DNA of 6,197 bases from Candidatus Calditenuaceae archaeon JGI OTU-3 (GTDB lineage: Archaea; Thermoproteota; Nitrososphaeria_A; Caldarchaeales; Calditenuaceae), in the NCBI GenBank assembly GCA_000494185.1, contig AWOC01000021.1, positions 1 through 6,197 on the forward strand, in the 5' to 3' direction. The notes under the pieces are model-generated. The model saw nothing but the letters and a program-made list of their open reading frames with translations, was not told where the DNA came from and ran no database searches. The translations under genes and the position numbers were made by a program. Shown here in pieces: positions 1 through 5,253 of this stretch (the stretch's first letter is position 1; every line of letters begins with the position of its first letter).

Positions 1-1
1 T

Positions 2-343
2 GAGAACGGGACACTGGGACATATTGATGGAAGCTGGGCCTACTCGTCTGGCTACTATACTTGGGGCGATGTGGCGCTCGAGGTGATTGGGAGCGAGGGC
101 GTTCTGATGATTGATGCCTTTAAACAGAACGTGTATTTCATTGGGGATATTGGTCCCGCCAAGGGGCTTACTTGGCAATATTATGGGTGCGATGCTGACT
201 TAGAGATGGTCAAGAGTTTCATGAAATGCATAGTGGAGGATGAGAGGCCCCTTGCCACCGTATATGACGGCCGCCAGGGTGTTGCGGTGACCTTAGCTAG
301 CTATGAGTCGGCGAGGCTTGGAAGACCAGTTAGGCCTGGATAG
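2..343 (+). CDS. Gfo/Idh/MocA-family oxidoreductase, C-terminal fragment (5' end outside window)
   Basis: Open from the first complete codon at base 2 to TAG at 341-343, giving 113 residues with no start codon needed, so this is the end of a longer gene; the GTG at 71 is an internal valine. The run NGTLGHIDGSWAYSSGYYTW, then a GDVALEVIGSEGVLMIDAF segment, is typical of the C-terminal alpha/beta substrate domain of Gfo/Idh/MocA dehydrogenases (a small Gly/Ser-Trp strand, then 'lEviGskGvl'). The tail (DLEMVKSFMKCIVEDERPLA, then a tyrosine-containing DGRQGVAVTLASYESARLGR) matches the usual closing helix and 'a..ia.a..eSa..g..V'. The family oxidises or reduces sugars, inositols or related compounds with NAD(P); the Rossmann domain and catalytic lysine lie upstream, so substrate is unknown. 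It ends 57 bases before an HpcH/HpaI aldolase, suggesting a shared catabolic role. Local G+C is lower than in the aldolase (about 45% at 121-180 by hand count). Confidence 0.8.
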   Translation, partial: ENGTLGHIDGSWAYSSGYYTWGDVALEVIGSEGVLMIDAFKQNVYFIGDIGPAKGLTWQYYGCDADLEMVKSFMKCIVEDERPLATVYDGRQGVAVTLASYESARLGRPVRPG

Positions 344-370
344 TCGGCCCTCGGGGGAAAGAAGGTGGGG

Positions 371-378
371 TTAATTTT
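371..378 (+). promoter_or_regulatory. Possible TATA box for the aldolase gene
   Basis: TTAATTTT lies in an otherwise G-rich gap, preceded by a purine-rich stretch that could be a BRE. Its centre is about 26 bases before the ATG at 401, the distance expected for a leaderless archaeal transcript. A weak GGTGGG at 385-390 could instead be a ribosome site in a transcript from upstream, so co-transcription with the preceding dehydrogenase is also possible. Confidence 0.35.
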
Positions 379-400
379 GCGGTCGGTGGGCTGATTAGGC

Positions 401-1195
401 ATGGTGCTGGAGAGCTTAGTCTCAAGGCTGTCTCAAGGAGAAGTTGTAGTGGGCCCCTTCATCTACCTAGGGTCTCCAGATGTTGTCGAGCTCCTCGGAG
501 AGGCCGGAGTGGACTTCGTGATCATCGATATGGAGCATGGTTATTTTGGATTTTCCGACGTCTGCGAGCTGGTGAGGGCTGCGGGGGTTGTGGGTGTGGC
601 GCCCGTGGTTAGGGTGCCTTCTAGCGAGGAGACATACATACTTAGGGCTTTGGAGTGTGGCGCGTTGGGGGTGCAGGTTCCGCACGTCGACGATCCTGAG
701 ACTGCGAGGCGGGTGGTAGAGGCGGCCCACTATTACCCTGAGGGCATGAGAGGCTTCTCGCCCTACACTAGGGCAGGACGCTACGGCGCCAGGACTCCTA
801 GGGCTCACGTCGAGGCATCGAACAGGGACACGGCCGTGATAATCCACATAGAGAGCGCCGAGGGGGTGAGGAGGCTGCCCGAGATACTCGGGGGAGGCGG
901 CGTGGACGTCGTCTTCCTCGGCCCCTACGACCTGTCACAGTCGCTAGGCATTCCCGGAGAGGTTACAGACCCGCGCGTCACCGGCCTAATAGAGAGTGGA
1001 ATCAAGGCCGCTCGAGAGAGAGGAGTGGCGGTGGGGACCTTCGTAGAGACGGTCGACGCGGCTGCCGAGTGGGCGGCCAAGGGGGTGCAGTACATCGCCT
1101 ACTCCGTCGACGTCGCGATATTCTACCGCGCGGTAAGGGAGATAGTGAAGAGTGTGAAGGATCGCGTCTCCCGAACCAAGCCCGGCAAACATTAA
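401..1195 (+). CDS. HpcH/HpaI-family metal-dependent aldolase (2-keto-3-deoxy acid aldolase type)
   Basis: 264 residues, the usual length for the HpcH/HpaI class II aldolases (HpaI, GarL, RhmA/YfaU), cytosolic TIM-barrel enzymes that split 2-keto-3-deoxy acids into pyruvate or a similar 2-oxo acid and an aldehyde. Visible family motifs in order: VDFVIIDMEHG with His46 (equivalent to the catalytic His45 of HpaI), PVVRVP with Arg71 (equivalent to pyruvate-binding Arg70), GALGVQVPHVDD at 88-98, the RGFSPYTRAGRYG loop at 117-129, HIES with Glu151, and FLGPYDLS with Asp177. Glu151 and Asp177 correspond to the divalent-metal ligands, so the active site is complete. The ATG at 401 puts the conserved motifs at family-normal positions; the in-frame GTG at 404 is the next codon. 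The neighbouring dehydrogenase suggests breakdown of a sugar acid. Exact substrate (deoxy-rhamnonate, deoxy-glucarate, dihydroxyheptenedioate or other) cannot be read from the sequence; a citrate-lyase-beta-like role is less likely given the aldolase-type metal motifs. Confidence 0.88.
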   Translation: MVLESLVSRLSQGEVVVGPFIYLGSPDVVELLGEAGVDFVIIDMEHGYFGFSDVCELVRAAGVVGVAPVVRVPSSEETYILRALECGALGVQVPHVDDPETARRVVEAAHYYPEGMRGFSPYTRAGRYGARTPRAHVEASNRDTAVIIHIESAEGVRRLPEILGGGGVDVVFLGPYDLSQSLGIPGEVTDPRVTGLIESGIKAARERGVAVGTFVETVDAAAEWAAKGVQYIAYSVDVAIFYRAVREIVKSVKDRVSRTKPGKH

Positions 1196-1199
1196 AATA
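1192..1199 (+). promoter_or_regulatory. Possible TATA box for tRNA-Ala
   Basis: TTAAAATA overlaps the TAA stop of the aldolase gene (1193-1195). It would place transcription start near 1222, some 20 bases before the mature tRNA 5' end, leaving a short leader for RNase P to remove. No other A+T-rich element of this kind occurs between the aldolase and the tRNA except the weaker CAATTTTC at 1212-1219, which is too close to give a 26-base spacing outside the tRNA. Confidence 0.4.
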
Positions 1200-1241
1200 A
1201 CCGCCCATCAACAATTTTCAGAGAAACACCCATACAACAGA

Positions 1242-1313
1242 GGGCCGGTAGATCAGTGGTAGATCGCCCGCTTGGCGTGCGGGAGGTCGGGGGTTCAAAT
1301 CCCCCCCGGTCCA
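1242..1313 (+). tRNA. tRNA-Ala (anticodon GGC), no intron, no encoded CCA
   Basis: A full 72-base cloverleaf can be drawn. Acceptor stem: GGGCCGG (1242-1248) with CCGGTCC (1306-1312). D arm: GATC (1251-1254) with GATC (1262-1265) closing AGTGGTA. Anticodon stem: CCCGC with GCGGG around the loop TTGGCGT, giving anticodon GGC at 1274-1276. Variable loop: AGGTC. T arm: GGGGG / TTCAAAT / CCCCC. The discriminator base is A1313. The G3-U70 wobble pair (G1244 with T1310), the main identity element for alanyl-tRNA synthetase, is present and confirms alanine. It reads GCC and GCU codons. CCA is not encoded (CCATAAG follows), so the CCA-adding enzyme must supply it. The very G+C-rich stems suit a thermophile. 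No anticodon-loop intron is present, although these are common in Crenarchaeota. Confidence 0.97.
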
Positions 1314-1402
1314 TAAGTAGTCAGACGATAAGTGTTTAGTGATGCTGTGTGGGAGAGGGGGACGATTTATGGGCTGCGAAACACTCTTGGTGAGTGATGG
1401 CT

Positions 1403-1434
1403 ATCCAGCAAAGCTTATAGCCCGTCGGCTGGAT
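1403..1434. promoter_or_regulatory. Inverted repeat around the herA promoter, possible operator
   Basis: ATCCAGC at 1403-1409 is repeated perfectly in inverse as GCTGGAT at 1428-1434, 18 bases apart. The TATA-like element (1413-1419) lies between the arms and the right arm ends 13 bases before the TTG start. Arm centres are 25 bases apart, about two to two and a half helical turns, as for a dimeric regulator bound across the promoter. An RNA hairpin is less likely because transcription should start at or after the right arm. Seven bases per arm could arise by chance. Confidence 0.35.
1413..1419 (+). promoter_or_regulatory. Probable TATA box of the herA-nurA unit
   Basis: GCTTATA lies 28-34 bases before the TTG at 1448, with AGCAAA upstream as a possible BRE. 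A start point 26-27 bases downstream falls around 1442-1445, giving a transcript that is leaderless or nearly so. This agrees with the lack of a Shine-Dalgarno before 1448. Confidence 0.45.
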
Positions 1435-1447
1435 TTTCGCGTCAGGG

Positions 1448-2929
1448 TTGTTTGACTGGAACGGCGTAAAGCTCCGCCAGATAGGGATCGTTGCGAGCCC
1501 CTCAGAGGAAAACCTTGCCCAATGTATCCTCCATGAGGGTGAGGAGAGGAGAGTCACGACCGAGACCCTTGTCTTGATAGATAACCGTAACGGGAATAAG
1601 ATCCTCGCCGTGTGCCGCCGCGGGATGGGTTCTAACGACGCTCTGAAGACAGACTACTATAACCCCGGCGTAGCCTATGCCAAGATGGGGAAGGGGGCGA
1701 GTACTGCAAAAGAGTTTTACGGGTTCAGCCTAGTTGTTATCGGGGATGTAACAGACGGCGTGATTAAGCAGAACAGAGTTATCATAGCCCCCGCGTCGCC
1801 AGTTTACATATTTCCTGACGATTTCAACCCGATGCAGCTGTTGTCGAAGAGCGATCACACACTGGGCTACTACGCGACAGGCACCCCGCTTTGGAGGGTA
1901 CCGCTACTGACCGAATACATCTCGCATCACATAGGAGTTTTCGGCATAACAGGCTCGGGCAAGTCTTTCTTAACACGATATCAGCTGATACCGCTTCTGA
2001 GGAACGCGGGATACGACGTGCTGATCTTTGACTGGAAGGGCAGCGACTACGCGCCCTATCATGAAAACGTCATCAACATGGGTGATATAAAGCTCGATGA
2101 GCAGGCGATCTATTCCTACTTGGCGGAGAAGCTTAGGCACTTCGGCGGGGGCAACATGGGAAACACGATTCTGGGATACTTGGAGGAGGCTATCGCGTCC
2201 GGCGGCTGGATCTGCGATACCCCCGCCGAGACAAAGGAGAGACTAGTTGCACAGCTCCGGGAGCTGATCAGGTCAGATAACCAGGAAAAGGGGGGAGGGC
2301 TCGATAGGTGGGGGCAGCGATATCTGCGTAGGATGGAGCGGTACTTCAGCATGGTGGGAGAGGAGGACTTCAAAGCGATTATTGGACAAATGACGGCTGA
2401 AGATATTTACCGCATGCTAAAGGAAAAGCACTTACTGGTAGTTGACCTGAGCCTCGGCTCGAAAGAGCAGAAGCTATCGATCTTTCTCTCGATAATACGT
2501 TTTCTGAAGAGGTTGATGGAGGAGAAGAATGAGCTTAATGTCGCTCTTGTCATAGATGAGGCGCCGCAGTACTGTCCTTGGCAGCCTAAGGGTGTTGAGG
2601 AGGAGACAACGCGAGAGATAATCGGCTCTGCTGCTCTGGGGAGGAGCTACAAGCTCTCGCTGGTCTTGATTTCCCAAGGCATCGCTGGTGAGATAGGCAT
2701 CAACGCCGCGGTTAGAAGGAACCTCAACACCTTGTTCGTGGGCCGGATACACCCCCTCGACGCACCCGAGGCCGAAAAGTTCTTCGCGACGGCCGCCGTA
2801 GACCCCTCCACACTTCTCAGGCTCCCCGAGGGCCAGTTCTACCTGATAGGAAAGATGAACCCCTCGCCCGTACCACTCCTTATAACGTTCGAGATACCGG
2901 AGGAAGAAAGAGTTGGCGCTAAGAGATAG
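1448..2929 (+). CDS. herA: HerA-like DNA translocase/helicase (FtsK-HerA superfamily ATPase), divergent
   Basis: 493 residues, a normal HerA length. Residues about 6-130 form a beta-rich HAS-barrel-like domain (GIVASPSEEN, then LVLIDNRNGNKILAVCRRGM and FSLVVIGDVTDGV), the part that docks NurA in known complexes. The RecA-like motor follows: Walker A GITGSGKS at 166-173; a strand-2 motif VLIFDWKGSDY at 191-201; a buried strand LLVVDLS at 329-335; Walker B VALVIDEAPQY at 365-375 with Asp370 and Glu371; a sensor strand LVLISQ at 405-410; and RRNLNTLFVGR at 423-433, which supplies candidate arginine-finger residues. The ATPase should be active and drive a hexameric DNA pump. Where housekeeping archaeal HerA usually reads D-x-H-G-E-Y, this protein has DWKGSDY, suggesting an accessory paralogue. 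TTG 1448 is chosen because an in-frame TAG lies at 1418 and no ATG, GTG or other TTG precedes the domain. nurA overlaps its 3' end by 17 bases. G+C is lower than in the flanks (about 48% at 1681-1740). Confidence 0.87.
   Translation: MFDWNGVKLRQIGIVASPSEENLAQCILHEGEERRVTTETLVLIDNRNGNKILAVCRRGMGSNDALKTDYYNPGVAYAKMGKGASTAKEFYGFSLVVIGDVTDGVIKQNRVIIAPASPVYIFPDDFNPMQLLSKSDHTLGYYATGTPLWRVPLLTEYISHHIGVFGITGSGKSFLTRYQLIPLLRNAGYDVLIFDWKGSDYAPYHENVINMGDIKLDEQAIYSYLAEKLRHFGGGNMGNTILGYLEEAIASGGWICDTPAETKERLVAQLRELIRSDNQEKGGGLDRWGQRYLRRMERYFSMVGEEDFKAIIGQMTAEDIYRMLKEKHLLVVDLSLGSKEQKLSIFLSIIRFLKRLMEEKNELNVALVIDEAPQYCPWQPKGVEEETTREIIGSAALGRSYKLSLVLISQGIAGEIGINAAVRRNLNTLFVGRIHPLDAPEAEKFFATAAVDPSTLLRLPEGQFYLIGKMNPSPVPLLITFEIPEEERVGAKR
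2899..2904 (+). promoter_or_regulatory. Strong ribosome binding site deciding the nurA start
   Basis: GGAGGA inside the end of herA lies 8 bases before TTG 2913. It is the best Shine-Dalgarno in the herA-nurA unit and supports an overlapping TTG start with translational coupling. Confidence 0.7.
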
Positions 2930-4187
2930 CGCGATCCCAGACTTCCTAAAAATACCTAGGCCGCTTCAGGAGAGGTTTTATGCGGCCGCCGAGGAGGAAG
3001 TAAAGATCTTAGCCCAGAAAATAGCTGAGTTCTCCACAAACATCGAGGAGTTATCCAGCATAATCGGGGTTGGAATTAAGAAGATTGAGGGGAACGATGC
3101 TTGGAAATATTTGAGGATCGGCGTTGTGGATGGATCTGACCTGCCGGCTATAAACGAGCGCATAGGGCTTAGATACGGGCTCTACTCTGTCGCTTACAAG
3201 CTCTTCAGGGGGCTTGACCCGATAGATGGTGGGGAATGGTTCTACGGTGACCGGATCTCCGGAAGCATAGGCATGCAGAGAGAGTCTTTCATCAAAATAC
3301 TGGATCTTCTGACGACCTATTACGAGCGGTACACCGCCAACAATCTGCTGGGCGAAGTGGATCTGCTCATGGTTGACGGCAGCTTCTTCGGATACAGGGC
3401 CGGGTGCAGCATGGTGAAGCGTGAAGAGGTAGGCTGGAGGGATAATCTGACGGGCAGTACCTTTAGGACGGTATATGACTTGATCTCCAAGATTAACGAG
3501 CTGACGATCAGGCTTATCGAGAGCGGGAAGGCATTTGGAGTGATAAAGCGCGTCGCAACAATGGCCATAGACGGGTATATATGCTATCGATACGGCCCCC
3601 AGAAGGGTATAGCCTTGAGCGACAGGTCCGTTCTCAGCCTATTCATGAAGCGCGGCGAGGTCTTCGACTATGACGAGATCTTCGGACCCGAGATGCGGTT
3701 CGACGCCTTGACGTGGTACAGAGGCATATTGAGGGAAAGAACGTGGAGTAAAAGACCCCCCAGCGAGGTCTTGAAGGAGGCTGTCAGGAGGGTTCAGGTG
3801 CAGCTCTTGGCGGACCTCACCCCATACAAAGGAAAGGGAGCCGGGCGCCAACCACAGGACGGGAGGGAGGTTGTCGAGGCAGCGAGGAGTACGAAGCGAG
3901 TCTTCGTAAAGACGGTGGACGATGTCCCGCCTATATGCGTCGAGTTCTCGTCAAAGATGCCTAAAGAGTTGAGGAGCACGGTTTTATCCTACGTGCTTTC
4001 TACAGCGAATCCCGACACGGGCCTCCCACTCCCCCTGGACCTGGTCGATAACCTCGTGTCGCTGCCGCGGGGCCTCGGGCGAGAGTTCGTAAACGAGATC
4101 GAGGCGGAGCTTTTGAGGAGGGGCTTCAGCAGGCAGAGCCTCGCAGCGCTCTTCGCGAGATACAACCCCCAGAAAGACGAGGGCTAA
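2913..4187 (+). CDS. nurA: NurA-like 5'-3' DNA nuclease, partner of HerA
   Basis: 424 residues. NurA is a manganese-dependent dimeric nuclease with an RNase H-like fold that cuts and resects DNA fed through the HerA hexamer. Visible landmarks: RIGVVDGSD at 68-76, the first strand with metal-binding Asp73; a helix with Glu124 (MQRESFIKILDLL) in the place of the family's acidic helix residue; VDLLMVDGSFF at 149-159 with Asp155, the second conserved Asp; a basic segment AFGVIKRVATMAIDGY; and a C-terminal segment LPLPLDLVDNLVSLPRG at 371-387 resembling the closing motif of NurA ('yP.pl..AH..v'), though the usual His appears to be Asp379. The core metal residues are therefore present. The protein is longer than many NurAs (about 330-350 residues), mainly through a charged middle region at about 230-330 (TWSKRPPSEVLKEAVRRVQV and after). 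It overlaps herA by 17 bases in another frame. No mre11 or rad50 flanks the pair. G+C rises from about 42% near 3061-3120 to much higher values at the 3' end. Confidence 0.83.
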   Translation: MALRDSAIPDFLKIPRPLQERFYAAAEEEVKILAQKIAEFSTNIEELSSIIGVGIKKIEGNDAWKYLRIGVVDGSDLPAINERIGLRYGLYSVAYKLFRGLDPIDGGEWFYGDRISGSIGMQRESFIKILDLLTTYYERYTANNLLGEVDLLMVDGSFFGYRAGCSMVKREEVGWRDNLTGSTFRTVYDLISKINELTIRLIESGKAFGVIKRVATMAIDGYICYRYGPQKGIALSDRSVLSLFMKRGEVFDYDEIFGPEMRFDALTWYRGILRERTWSKRPPSEVLKEAVRRVQVQLLADLTPYKGKGAGRQPQDGREVVEAARSTKRVFVKTVDDVPPICVEFSSKMPKELRSTVLSYVLSTANPDTGLPLPLDLVDNLVSLPRGLGREFVNEIEAELLRRGFSRQSLAALFARYNPQKDEG

Positions 4188-4198
4188 GCGGCGAGCAT

Positions 4199-4208
4199 CC
4201 CAGTCCAT
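4199..4208 (+). repeat. Ten-base match to the tRNA-Ala 3' end (weak att-like candidate)
   Basis: CCCAGTCCAT matches CCCGGTCCAT at the tRNA 3' end (1305-1314) in 9 of 10 positions. The two copies bracket herA-nurA. Genuine archaeal att repeats are usually longer (20 or more bases), so this is only a lead; chance similarity is quite possible. Confidence 0.15.
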
Positions 4209-4286
4209 TTGTGTTAGTCGGGTGAAGGAAGGGCTTCTCTAACTCAGTGCGGAGGCCGGCAGAGTAGGTGTACCTGGCCCTACAAT

Positions 4287-4303
4287 AAAGAATTATATTC
4301 TTT
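4287..4303. promoter_or_regulatory. Palindrome centred on the TATA box of the HsdR_N-like gene
   Basis: AAAGAAT-TAT-ATTCTTT is a perfect 7+7 base dyad with a 3-base centre. The TATA element ATTATAT (4292-4298) is embedded in it. A protein bound to the dyad would block TBP, so this is a candidate repressor site; alternatively the symmetry is an incidental outcome of an A+T-rich promoter core. Confidence 0.45.
4292..4298 (+). promoter_or_regulatory. TATA box for the gene at 4320
   Basis: ATTATAT is the most A+T-rich element in the 132-base gap after nurA. Its centre is about 25 bases before the GTG at 4320, so transcription should begin at or next to the start codon. No Shine-Dalgarno precedes the GTG, which agrees with a leaderless mRNA. 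The rest of the gap (4188-4280) shows no gene or clear RNA structure. Confidence 0.6.
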
Positions 4304-4313
4304 TGCGCTTTTT
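4301..4313 (+). terminator. Possible T-tract terminator for herA-nurA
   Basis: TTTTGCGCTTTTT gives two short T-runs on the non-template strand about 115 bases after the nurA stop. Archaeal RNA polymerase can stop at such U-rich stretches without a hairpin. It lies inside the next gene's promoter, so the T-richness may simply be promoter DNA. Confidence 0.3.
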
Positions 4314-4319
4314 AAACTC

Positions 4320-5216
4320 GTGTCCATCGATGACTTGACGCGGCGTGTGGAGGAGTTGGCGGAGAGGGCTAGGAAGTACGCTGACGTTTTTAGGCGGAGC
4401 GAGGCCGCGACTAGAGTGTCACTTATCGAGCCCTTCCTGAGGCTCTTGGGCTGGAACACGGAGGACCCTGCACAGGTTAGGCCCGAGTTTCCTACGCAGA
4501 GCGGGAGGCCCGACTACGCCCTCCTAGAGAAGGATGGGAGACCTTTGATATTCGTCGGCGCAAAGCCTTACGGGCGGCAGGAGGACCACGCGCAATACGT
4601 CTCGTACTGCGTCAGCGAGGGAGTGGGATATTTCGTGGCGACAGACGGCGTGCAGTGGGAGGTCTACAACACGTTAGCGCCCAAGCCCCTCCAGGAGAAG
4701 CTGGTGACGCGTTGGGATATTCTCGAGGACCCTCCCATGGAGGTTTTGAGAAAGTCTTTTGTGATCGCTAGAGGAGTGGCGGAGCGGCAGGAGTCGCCGA
4801 GGCCGGCGCAGCCTGCAAAAGAAACACCGCCGAGGCCGCCCACTCCTCACGTAACGCTGGCTAGGGCGTCGCCCTCGAAGTTTAAGCCACCCTTCACGGC
4901 CATCTTCCCCGACGGCCAGAGATATGGCGTAAAAAAGTGGAACGAGCTGCTCGTATCAGTGGTGGGTTGGCTGATCAGGACGGGGAGGATGACTGAGCGG
5001 CAGCTACCCCTCAGAACTCCGCGCTCGACCAAACGCTACTTAGCTCACACTAGACCTAAACATCCAGCGGGACACGATTTTAAACAGCCTAAGATGGTCT
5101 CTGGCGTTTACGTCGAGACACACTTTAGCGCAAAAGGCATAAAGCGCATGGCGTGTTTTGCTTTGCGCGAGTTTGGTGTTAATCCGGAAGACGTTGTTTT
5201 GGAGGCTGGTTTATAG
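4320..5216 (+). CDS. Restriction-nuclease-like protein: HsdR_N-type PD-(D/E)XK domain plus unassigned basic C-terminal domain
   Basis: 298 residues. Residues 1-150 resemble the N-terminal nuclease domain of type I restriction HsdR subunits and related stand-alone proteins: helix with Glu37 (RVSLIEPFLRLLGWNTED), VRPEFPTQSGRPDYALL with Asp65, strand LIFVGAKPYG with Lys82, a helix HAQYVSYCVSEG, and the closing strands YFVATDGVQWEVYN at 104-117. Asp65 and Lys82 are in place, but the Glu of the E-x-K motif is Gly80 (codon GGC), so DNA cleavage may be lost or use another acid. A Pro-rich linker spans about 155-178. Residues 188-298 form a second domain (FPDGQRYGVKKWNELLVSVV, a basic central loop rich in Arg, Lys and His, then GVYVETHFSAKGIKRMACFA) that I cannot name; its charge suggests nucleic-acid binding. 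No helicase or methylase partner is visible. GTG 4320 follows from the TATA spacing. It stands downstream of herA-nurA with its own promoter; a shared role in DNA processing or defence is inference. Confidence 0.72.
   Translation: MSIDDLTRRVEELAERARKYADVFRRSEAATRVSLIEPFLRLLGWNTEDPAQVRPEFPTQSGRPDYALLEKDGRPLIFVGAKPYGRQEDHAQYVSYCVSEGVGYFVATDGVQWEVYNTLAPKPLQEKLVTRWDILEDPPMEVLRKSFVIARGVAERQESPRPAQPAKETPPRPPTPHVTLARASPSKFKPPFTAIFPDGQRYGVKKWNELLVSVVGWLIRTGRMTERQLPLRTPRSTKRYLAHTRPKHPAGHDFKQPKMVSGVYVETHFSAKGIKRMACFALREFGVNPEDVVLEAGL
5210..5216 (+). promoter_or_regulatory. Possible TATA box for hypA
   Basis: TTTATAG overlaps the TAG stop of the preceding gene. A start 26 bases on, near 5239, would give a leader of about 15 bases that still contains the GGTGAT ribosome site before TTG 5254. 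If it is not used, hypA would depend on readthrough from the gene at 4320. Confidence 0.35.
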
Positions 5217-5242
5217 TCTTTGCGCCACGCTTTTGTTGGGCT

Positions 5243-5248
5243 GGTGAT
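5243..5248 (+). promoter_or_regulatory. Ribosome binding site deciding the hypA start
   Basis: GGTGAT ends 5 bases before TTG 5254, normal spacing for an archaeal GGTGA-type site. It overlaps the alternative TTG at 5248 and could not serve it, so it favours the downstream start. Confidence 0.55.
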
Positions 5249-5253
5249 TGGTT

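Noticed and set aside
71..343. Complete 90-residue gene starting at GTG 71
   Set aside because: The frame is open to the window edge and the upstream residues continue the Gfo/Idh/MocA C-terminal domain, so the GTG is internal.
467..847. Open frame on the minus strand opposite the aldolase
   Set aside because: It mirrors the strongly conserved aldolase gene, its translation shows no recognisable motif, and it has no promoter or ribosome site of its own.
1336..1346. GTGATGC resembling a C box of an archaeal C/D guide RNA between the tRNA and herA
   Set aside because: No CTGA D or D' box lies at a fitting distance downstream, so a C/D RNA cannot be supported.
4214..4280. Short hairpin-like pairings in the nurA to 4320 gap (GAAG-CTTC, GGT-ACC, GGCC repeats)
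   Set aside because: Stems are only 3-4 bases and do not combine into a stable fold; no terminator, riboswitch or guide RNA can be named.
4309..4316. TTTTTAAA as an alternative TATA box
   Set aside because: It would place transcription start about 20 bases inside the gene at 4320; the ATTATAT element at 4292-4298 fits the start codon much better.
5204..5245. Direct repeat GGCTGGT at 5204-5210 and 5239-5245 around the hypA promoter
   Set aside because: Seven bases in G/T-rich DNA, one copy inside the upstream coding region; too short to count as an operator pair.
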